64,000 bases of DNA. Origin: Schizochytrium sp. CCTCC M209059 (taxonomy: Eukaryota; Sar; Bigyra; Thraustochytrida; Thraustochytriidae). Position 1 is the stretch's first letter; each line of letters begins with the position of its first letter. Below, piece by piece: positions 57,783 through 64,000 of the stretch. The stretch lies in NCBI GenBank assembly GCA_000818945.1, contig KN805392.1, positions 498,907-562,906 of the forward strand. The letters run 5' to 3'. A model generated the notes under the pieces. It was not told the origin of the DNA and did not search any database. It saw only the letters and a program-made list of their open reading frames with translations. Position numbers and translations under genes: made by a program.

Positions 57783-58778
57783 ATGCTGGGCATGACGATG
57801 GCGGCGCGCATGGCGCGAAGAAGCGCGGGCGCGGCGCGGTCGCTGCACGCGGCGGCGGCGACGACGCAGCGCGGAGGCGCGCGCAGCGGCGCCGTAGGGC
57901 GGTGGCAGCAGCAGGTGCGGCAGCGCGAGCAGCAGCAGCTCGCGATGCGGCAGCAGAAGCGCGGGCTGAACACGGAGAAGCCGCAGCAGGGGCGCGGGAG
58001 CGTCCAGGAGACCTCCGACGCGCCGCCGCCGACGACGATCCGGTACGAGCAGGGCGCCGTGCGGACGGCGGCGAGCGGGTTCGTGTGGCTTGGCGTGGCC
58101 GCGCTGGTGGCCGTGAGCGGCTACTACATCGTCTCGGAGCTGATGCCGACCAAGATGAGCCCGAACTCGGTCTTCAACAGCGCGTTCGAGGAGATCCGCA
58201 ACAAGCCCGAGGTGGTCTCGCGCCTTGGCGATAACATTCGCGCCTACGGTACCGAGTACTCGCGGCGCAAGGAGGGCCGCCGCAACCACATCGAGCACCA
58301 GGTGTACCGCGACATTGATGGCGTGAAGCGCATCCGCGTGCAGTTCAACATTGAGGGCTCGCGTAGCAAGGCTGCCGTGTACGCAGAGGTGGCGGAGAAT
58401 ATGGAGAATGGCGAGTTCTCGTACATTATCATCGAGCAGGCCCTTCAGGGCGGCCAGCGCCAGGCCATTGCTCTCGTGGACAACCGCCCCATCTACTCTC
58501 CTGGCGAGGTCCAGGAGAAGGTCGCGGAGCGCCTTAACGCGCACAACTCGGTCCTCTACGGCCACAGCTCGTGCCAGTGGACCCAGCGCCAGCTTCTGGA
58601 GTTTGGCGAGTATGCAGACAAGCTCAAGGTTGTCCTTTGCGACAAGCCGGAGAACAAGGATCAGTGCGAGAAGGCCAATCTTCCGGGCTACCCGTGCTGG
58701 ACCATTGCTGGCCAGCAGCTCCCCAGCTTTCACTCGATCGAGGAGCTCCGCACCATGGTCCAGTTCCACCTGCCCTAG
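57783..58778 (+). CDS. TIM21-like mitochondrial translocase subunit fused to a thioredoxin-like domain
   Basis: 331 aa. The N-terminus (first ~70 residues) is Arg/Ala/Gln-rich with no acidic residues, a strong mitochondrial presequence pattern. A membrane helix (about 99-117) and the segment NSVFNSAFEEIRNKPEVVSRLGD-IRAYG, then HIEHQVYRDIDGVKRIRVQFNIEGS and KAAVYAEVAENMENGEF, match the TIM21 intermembrane-space domain of the TIM23 import complex. Residues ~240-331 are not in ordinary TIM21. They read VLYGHSSCQWTQRQL, then LPGYPCWTIAGQQLPSFHSIEEL, a thioredoxin-like pattern close to the C-terminal domain of VKOR/LTO1 oxidoreductases. Cysteines are 264, 286, 295 and 305. The CxxC is altered to Cys264-Q-W-T, so dithiol chemistry may be lost or use other cysteines. 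Fusion function is inference. Confidence 0.82.
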   Translation: MLGMTMAARMARRSAGAARSLHAAAATTQRGGARSGAVGRWQQQVRQREQQQLAMRQQKRGLNTEKPQQGRGSVQETSDAPPPTTIRYEQGAVRTAASGFVWLGVAALVAVSGYYIVSELMPTKMSPNSVFNSAFEEIRNKPEVVSRLGDNIRAYGTEYSRRKEGRRNHIEHQVYRDIDGVKRIRVQFNIEGSRSKAAVYAEVAENMENGEFSYIIIEQALQGGQRQAIALVDNRPIYSPGEVQEKVAERLNAHNSVLYGHSSCQWTQRQLLEFGEYADKLKVVLCDKPENKDQCEKANLPGYPCWTIAGQQLPSFHSIEELRTMVQFHLP

Positions 58779-59128
58779 ATTCGTTCGTCAAAGCTTATAA
58801 AGCCGCTTTTCTATTTTTTTTTTGGTTATTTCTCCTTTTGGATCGTGGCGGCGGTGGTGGTGGTGGTGACTGAGATGGTCCAGGGACGAGCCGTTCGCGC
58901 TTGCCTGCATGCATGCATGCCTGCATGCATGCACATCTGCGTACATTCGTCACCCTGCACAAGCATGACCTTCCTTCCTTTTGGCTGATTGCCTTGCTTG
59001 CTTGCTTGCTTGCTTAATTGTGTGTCTTTGTCTGTTTCCTTTCACGCAAAGAAAGATCTTGCATTGCAAGCTATCGCCCCAAAAGAAAGAAAAAGAAAAA
59101 ATGGATCCAAATCGCGAAAAGTCAAAAA
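58779..59128. other. Spacer between TIM21-like and carboxypeptidase genes
   Basis: 350 bp with a TGCA-rich run (about 58902-58932) and a CTTG array (58992-59014). It includes the carboxypeptidase 5' leader and the upstream ATG at 59101. Confidence 0.6.
58992..59014. repeat. (CTTG)n microsatellite
   Basis: About five CTTG units roughly 115 bp upstream of the carboxypeptidase start. Confidence 0.88.
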
Positions 59129-59184
59129 ATGCGCAAGGACATCGAGGCGCACCGCGCCTACGCCGCGTTTCGCGACGAGGGTAA
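59101..59184 (+). promoter_or_regulatory. Possible upstream ORF overlapping the carboxypeptidase start
   Basis: ATG at 59101 in a strong context (AAAATGG) opens a 27-codon frame in a different phase, ending in TAA at 59182-59184, 56 nt past the main start at 59129. If the mRNA begins upstream of 59101, ribosomes would meet this ATG first and main-frame translation would need leaky scanning. Confidence 0.4.
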
Positions 59185-60703
59185 TGTGGGTGAAACGACG
59201 GGGCCGCGCAAGACCTCTGGCCGTCTCTGGACGCTGACAGCCCTATGTTTGGCGGTCGTAGGCGCGCTCGTGCTTTTGGCGCCTCCCCGTGGGACGACAA
59301 CAACGACGACGACGACGACGACGACAACGGCATCAACGACAAGAACAACCGTCGATCAAGACGTCGACGTGGGTGAGGCCGTAGACTTGACAACCTTCTT
59401 GCCGGATCGTGTACAGGAAGGGCGGGATGCTTGCCGCGTGCCAAACGACGTCCTCGGCGGCGAGGATTCGTGGGCCTGTCTCGCAACAGTGAACGAAACG
59501 GCGCAAAACAAGCTGTTTTGGTGGTTTGTGCCACCCGTCAACGAGGCCGCCAAGGCCCAGCGCCAAAAGGCCGCCCCCGAGCTGGAGCCCATGACGATCA
59601 TTCTGTGGCTGCAAGGTGGACCCGGATCTTCATCGCTCTTTGGCATGTTTGGCGAAATGGGCCCTTTTGGTCTTGGGCCTGACTTGCAGCTTTCCCCGCG
59701 TGAATGGACGTGGGCGCGCAAATACGGCATGCTTTTTGTTGACAATCCGGCGGGGACAGGCTTTAGCGTCGCGGAAAAGGGCGAATACTGCGACAACACG
59801 CGAGAGCAGGTTTCGCAGCAACTTGTTTCTCTGCTCCGTAGCTTTTACACGACCTTTCCTGAGTTGCGCAAGGGCAACCTGGTTGTCGCAGGTGAGAGCT
59901 ATGGCGGCCACTATACGATGGGTCTCTCTGCACTTTTGGCAAAACAAGACTTTGTGCCATTTTTGGGTGTGAGCGCAGGCAATGCCTGGATCGATCCGGT
60001 GCATCACGTGCCTCGATACCCCGACGTTATGTACAACCTGGGAATTATCTCGGCGGTGGAGCGGGCCAGAATTGAGAATTATACGGCGCGTGCTACCGCT
60101 CTCATCAAGGCAGACCGTATGAGTGAAGCCTTTACGGTGTGGGATGCCATGATCAACGGCGATCTCCTTGGGGCCCCGAGCTATTTTACAAATGTGACGG
60201 GGCTCACAGACTATTTTAACTATATGCGGATGGAAGAGCCCCCTAGCGAAGATCTCTTTGGCAAGTTTGTAGACCAGCCGCACGTGCGAAAGGGCATTCA
60301 CGTTGGCTCAATTCCTTTCGGCGCGCACAGTCGCGATGTCGAGATGGCGTTGCGCGGAGACTTTATGGTTTCCTTTCGCCCCGAGGTAGAGGCGCTTCTC
60401 GAAGCCTCCGTCCCTGTCCTCATCTACAATGGCATGCTAGACGTCATTATCCACCCTGTGTTGACTGCAGGCATGCTGGAGCGTCTCGAGTTTCCGGACG
60501 CGGCTTCTTATCGCGCGGAGCCGCAGCGCATTTGGAAGGATAAAAGGGGCGTGGTAGCGGGCTATTGGAAGCACGCTGGATCGCTGACGAGCGTGGTGCT
60601 GCGTGGTGCTGGGCACATGGTGCCTGCGGATCAGCCAGAGCACGCATTCCACCTGATTGACACGTTTATTGAACGGGCTAGCGCCGCTGTTCAAGACAAC
60701 TAA
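59129..60703 (+). CDS. Serine carboxypeptidase (peptidase family S10), membrane-anchored
   Basis: 524 aa from the ATG at 59129. A short cytosolic tail precedes one hydrophobic segment (about 35-56, LWTLTALCLAVVGALVLLA), giving a type II topology. A Thr-rich stalk with a run of about twelve Thr follows, as in O-glycosylated linkers. The catalytic triad is Ser257 (GESYGGHY), Asp438 (NGMLDVIIHP) and His496 (GAGHMVPADQP). The S10 oxyanion segment LWLQGGPGSSSLFGMFGEMGP and FVDNPAGTGFS are present. S10 enzymes remove C-terminal residues at acid pH in lysosomes, vacuoles or the secretory pathway. The closest animal type by motif is the CPVL/vitellogenic carboxypeptidase style, but this is a loose guess. 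Same strand as the TIM21-like gene. Confidence 0.93.
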   Translation: MRKDIEAHRAYAAFRDEGNVGETTGPRKTSGRLWTLTALCLAVVGALVLLAPPRGTTTTTTTTTTTTASTTRTTVDQDVDVGEAVDLTTFLPDRVQEGRDACRVPNDVLGGEDSWACLATVNETAQNKLFWWFVPPVNEAAKAQRQKAAPELEPMTIILWLQGGPGSSSLFGMFGEMGPFGLGPDLQLSPREWTWARKYGMLFVDNPAGTGFSVAEKGEYCDNTREQVSQQLVSLLRSFYTTFPELRKGNLVVAGESYGGHYTMGLSALLAKQDFVPFLGVSAGNAWIDPVHHVPRYPDVMYNLGIISAVERARIENYTARATALIKADRMSEAFTVWDAMINGDLLGAPSYFTNVTGLTDYFNYMRMEEPPSEDLFGKFVDQPHVRKGIHVGSIPFGAHSRDVEMALRGDFMVSFRPEVEALLEASVPVLIYNGMLDVIIHPVLTAGMLERLEFPDAASYRAEPQRIWKDKRGVVAGYWKHAGSLTSVVLRGAGHMVPADQPEHAFHLIDTFIERASAAVQDN

Positions 60704-60910
60704 ATTTGTGGATGTCATTCGCGGTCCCCCCGCTAGGATAAGTTTTCTCTTGAGAGCCTGAATGTCTGGATACGAAGGCTTGTTCTTCATGATTTTCTGT
60801 CAGGTATTGCAAATGATCCACTGACTTGAACAATCAAACACACAAGACGACAAGGGCAATTCAAGTAGTGCATTTAAAGCATTTTGCTTTGTTTTCATCT
60901 TAGACTTTAC

Positions 60911-61516
60911 TTAGACTGGAGCACACTGGACGTACTCAATCTTGGTCGACACTTGCGTTCCCACGGGAGCAAACTTATCTTGAGATGAGTGCACCACTAC
61001 GGCAATGCCCATGGAATTTTGGAGCTTGTAGCTTGCCAAGGCAGAGTAGGCCCAGACGAAGCAAAAAAAGAGGGTGTAGAGGAGCATGATCACCTCAACG
61101 GCCAGAACACCCGAGTCGTCCGCGATACCGGGGAGCGATGCAAAGAGAATGTCCATGCCCAGAAGGTAGAATACAAGGGTAAAGATGTTGACCACGGAGA
61201 AAATGACGCACAAGGAACTGAAGATGCACGAGGTGCAAAGAAGCGCAGTGTTTTGTTTCCGTACGCCAAGAATGGCGCACATCGGGATGAAGAGAACAAT
61301 ACCGTGGAGCAAACCATTGTACAGCAAGGCCATGCCCTTGAGGCCGTCGCCATCTTCGCCAATCGCTCTGTTGAGGGTCTGCGAAGTGGAGACAGTGGTG
61401 ATGGCCAGCTCGATGGAAATCATGGCGATGATGATCTTGGCGAGCTTCATGACAAGCATCTGTTGCTTTGCCACGATGTCCATGGCATCGACGTGGCTCA
61501 CATTGGAGACGAGCAT
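60911..61516 (-). CDS. Four-span membrane protein, paralog of the next gene (uncharacterised)
   Basis: 201 aa with four hydrophobic segments (about 25-45, 65-84, 95-122, 140-162). Short ends face one side. It shares with the 62639-63250 product the block CAI-GV-QN-ALLCT-C-FS, a KQ-LVM-L-K-I lead-in and the C-terminal EYV-APV. I know no named family from the sequence. Topology resembles tetraspan or MARVEL-like proteins, but the tetraspanin CCG motif is absent. ATG complements 61514-61516. Function unknown. Confidence 0.75.
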   Translation of the reverse strand: MLVSNVSHVDAMDIVAKQQMLVMKLAKIIIAMISIELAITTVSTSQTLNRAIGEDGDGLKGMALLYNGLLHGIVLFIPMCAILGVRKQNTALLCTSCIFSSLCVIFSVVNIFTLVFYLLGMDILFASLPGIADDSGVLAVEVIMLLYTLFFCFVWAYSALASYKLQNSMGIAVVVHSSQDKFAPVGTQVSTKIEYVQCAPV

Positions 61517-62638
61517 GATGTTGCACCGCCAGATGGGCGCGCTCTCTCGCGCGCGGCCTTTGTCCCTCTACACCGGGAGAGGGAAAATGTGGTGGCTTTT
61601 AGTGTTTGCTCGACTTGGTCTGCGTTACACTCTTTACCTTTGAGACCTAGCCGCCACCTTGAGAAAACAGGAAGTTATGTGGCCGGCTTGCTTGCTCGCG
61701 TGGCATGTCTCGCTTGGCCGCCTGCCTGGCCCACCACCGCTGGCATGACATTCAAAGTATACTACTAGCAGTAGTTCTAGGCCAAGGCGCGGCTGCCCAC
61801 CGGATAAGTTTTATTTATTTCTTTATCATTTTTCTTCCAAATTGACCGCTTGGCCGCAAACTTTGCGCCTCCCCTCTTTGACGAGGCGCTTTCAAGAGAG
61901 GGGAAGAAGGAACCTGTTCTCCGCGCCCCGTCTCTAGCTGGCTGGCGCGGAGCTCGGTCTAGAAGGCGCCGATACCTTTTCTCTACCCACAGAAGCTCTT
62001 CTTTAGAACATCAATTCAAATTGGGCTGGGCTGACTCGACCTCTATGCCAATCGATTGGCCGAGGCTCTCACGAATTGAGGTGCATTCTGCGACACCAGC
62101 TTGAAGGTGGGTAGGGTCTATTCGCCAAAACGGTTTCTCAAGGTGTGAAATGCTCCTTTGAAAGCTATACGAGCAAAGTAAAGTTCAAAAGCTCGCGCTA
62201 CCTTTGTCAGGTATGATAGGGAATTCGCTGCTCATTCATGCAGTGCAAGTGGCAAGAAGCAAGCGAGCTGGTCTTTTTGTCAGGCGACTAGGCATATATA
62301 TATATATATATTTTCATGCCATTTGGTGGAGAGATTCGAGTCTGTCTAGGCTGATGGTGCCAATCGATCGATCGATCGTGATTGACAGAAATAATATATA
62401 CTTCTTATGCACCATATTTTCCACTCACACTGAGCTAGCTGAGTAGCATCCGGAATTGTTCTTCAAGGTCTCCCCCCAAAAAACAGAAAGTCAAAATGTA
62501 GGCACGTAAGCTTTTTTAAATTAAAAATCATTTACAACAAATGCTCCATTGACGACACAAACAAGCTGAATCGTTTCCTGACGCGTATCGTCGTCCAAGG
62601 AACGATAACCTTCTCAAGAGCTGGGTTTGCGCCTTTTT
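61517..62638. other. Spacer between the tandem four-span genes
   Basis: About 1.1 kb, with an AT dinucleotide run (about 62294-62311) and an ATCG tetramer run (about 62369-62387). No gene supported. The AT run falls in an AT-rich island. Confidence 0.6.
62294..62311. repeat. (AT)n dinucleotide repeat
   Basis: About nine AT units in the spacer downstream of the second four-span gene. Confidence 0.9.
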
Positions 62639-63250
62639 TTAGACGGGTGCTTGCTTCACGTACTCTGCGTCTGGGGCGATCTGGACAGCCACAGGTATGG
62701 TGACGGGTTGCGGCGAACCCACAACGACGACAGCAACTTGCATTGTCGAATGGAGACGACCACTCGCGTAGGCAAGGAAGGACCAAGTGATGAAGGCGAT
62801 GAGGGCGAGGAACATGACAGAGATGTTGTATCCCACGAGGTCAGCATCCTGAGGAACACCAGCGATCTCGATCGTCCCAGCGCCCAATAAAACTAGCAAG
62901 GCGCCCAGCATAGTCAGCAAGGCGAATCCAGCACATATGCAACTAAAAACGCATGCGGTGCAAAGAAGCGCAGGGTTTTGCTGCTTTACCCCGCCAATGG
63001 CACATCCAGGAATGAGCATCACTAGCGCGCTAATTAGTGCATCGATGGCAAGGGCAATGCCGACCGCCATTCCCGAAAATCCGGTAGCATCGTCGCTAAT
63101 GGTATCGCTTGATGAGACGGTGCCAATGCTATTAATGGCAAAGTCAATCGCGATCATGGTGATGGCCATTTTGCTCAGTGTCATGACCAGCTTCTTTTGC
63201 TTTTCCGCAGTGTCCAGGCCACGCTCCACGCCGGAGTCGGTGATGATCAT
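62639..63250 (-). CDS. Four-span membrane protein, tandem paralog (uncharacterised)
   Basis: 203 aa from the ATG complementing 63248-63250; an upstream GTG is ignored. It has four hydrophobic segments of similar placement to its neighbour (about 25-45, 65-85, 100-125, 145-165). Conserved residues include PGCAIGGVKQQNPALLCTAC and the C-terminal EYVKQAPV. The pair is a tandem duplication with substantial divergence in the loops. It is Ala/Ile/Val-rich with no enzymatic motif. Subcellular location is unknown, and the conserved Cys-containing block may face a compartment or bind palmitate (inference). Confidence 0.75.
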   Translation of the reverse strand: MIITDSGVERGLDTAEKQKKLVMTLSKMAITMIAIDFAINSIGTVSSSDTISDDATGFSGMAVGIALAIDALISALVMLIPGCAIGGVKQQNPALLCTACVFSCICAGFALLTMLGALLVLLGAGTIEIAGVPQDADLVGYNISVMFLALIAFITWSFLAYASGRLHSTMQVAVVVVGSPQPVTIPVAVQIAPDAEYVKQAPV

Positions 63251-64000
63251 GGTGCAAGCCACGCGAGATCCCTTTGGTCACTCGTACTTTCCTTTGTCCG
63301 TGGTGCGCTCGTCGCTCACGCGCGAGCGAGGCAGCATAGCAACTGTTCAATGCGGAACTGCTCCATTGGTGTGCGCTCTGTTCAGGCTGGTCTTCGTCTT
63401 AAAGTAGTTTTTTTTTTTTCAATCTTCCAAGTTCTACCGGATCGATTGCCTCCACATGGGACAACGATGGCGATTGCTCGAGGACTCCCACGGCGCTACT
63501 GAATGATATCATCAGTTGCGACGCTTTTGTACGCACGGACGAAAAGTGGTTATACAAGTGCTGCGACTTGGAACGGTGAACTCTAGATTACTAGTACTAA
63601 GCCTAGTAGTACGACGTACTTGGTATTCAACGGATCGATTGAATTGAAGACGATTTTACTTTGTTTACTGTCAGAACAACAGATGAAAGACTACTTAATG
63701 CCTGGCGCTCTGTGTTGGTGTGCTTGGATGCGCAAAGGAAGAGGGTAGATCTTTAAGGGAACGAGGAGAAGATTTTAGTGAATGCGACGTGAGCCCATTT
63801 GAGCTGGTTTTTGATTCCTGTCTTCTCTTGTACTAACGACTAGGTCAACTGACTTGGGCTTGAAGAAGAGTAAGATAACTAACTTCCTTAACGCTGATGT
63901 TAGAGACAAGCGTGCGAGAAAAATGGTTGTAGGCCTAGGCCCTATGCATACAGAAATGTGAAGACGAAATGTTTGTGTGGCTTTTTTTGGGGGTGGGGGG
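63251..64000. other. Terminal region of the window, no gene seen
   Basis: About 750 bp with T-runs (about 63407-63420) and the promoter of the last gene. It ends in a T-run followed by a G-rich stretch (63979-64000). No supported coding or RNA feature. Confidence 0.5.

Noticed and set aside
57576..58769. 397-aa minus-strand open frame opposite the TIM21-like gene
   Set aside because: Antisense shadow with Leu/Arg/Ala bias and no domain, while the plus strand shows TIM21 and thioredoxin-like motifs.
63979..64000. Telomere or contig end suggested by terminal T-run and G-run
   Set aside because: Only one short G-rich stretch with no tandem telomere unit; it merely coincides with the window edge.
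1..64000. tRNA, rRNA, CRISPR, transposon or viral genes
   Set aside because: Searched by eye on both strands for TPsiC-like motifs, direct-repeat/spacer patterns, transposase or polymerase motifs and terminal repeats. None found, although small RNA genes can be missed without covariance searches.

Overview
The window is eukaryotic nuclear DNA. It is GC-rich and gene-dense, with about 20 protein genes in 64 kb, nearly all single-exon, on both strands and mostly in convergent or divergent pairs. The gene content combines spliceosomal SmF, an IFT70 flagellar-transport subunit, a RAD51D-type paralog, a Hippo/MST-like kinase, a SET1/MLL-like methyltransferase and a giant BLTP1/Csf1 bridge-like lipid transfer protein. 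With the intron-poor, high-GC architecture and the long tetranucleotide arrays between genes, this best fits a thraustochytrid/labyrinthulomycete stramenopile such as Aurantiochytrium, Schizochytrium or Hondaea. That assignment is inference, because no taxonomic marker lies in the window.

Layout. 0.1-7.6 kb: SET/PHD methyltransferase (+), NF-YB (-), a broken actin copy (+) and a divergent actin with a long N-terminal extension (+). 8.1-9.7 kb: AAAP amino-acid transporter (-), then a repeat-rich spacer with a 36-N assembly gap. 12-19 kb: NMD3 (+), a three-exon SmF gene whose first coding exon is only the initiator ATG (+), and an MST-like kinase (+). 19.4-33.4 kb: 2OG-Fe(II) oxygenase (-), RAD51D-like recombinase (+), WW-domain protein (-), OFA-type MFS transporter (+), eRF3 with two overlapping PAM2-like motifs (-), cyclophilin (-). 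34.0-53.8 kb: one uninterrupted 6605-codon BLTP1/Csf1-family gene (+). 54.5-63.3 kb: IFT70 (-), a small membrane protein (-), a TIM21 protein carrying a C-terminal thioredoxin-like domain (+), a membrane-anchored serine carboxypeptidase (+), and two related four-span membrane proteins (-,-).

This is a chromosomal housekeeping neighbourhood, not an operon or mobile island. I saw no rRNA, tRNA, CRISPR array, transposase or viral gene. The most unusual items are the TIM21-thioredoxin fusion, the giant lipid-transfer protein with an eight-cysteine N-terminal segment predicted to be luminal, the threonine-motif array in the Hippo-like kinase, the double tryptophan-type PAM2 in eRF3, the ATG-only exon of SmF, and the actin pair in which one copy decays while the other has an N-terminal extension.
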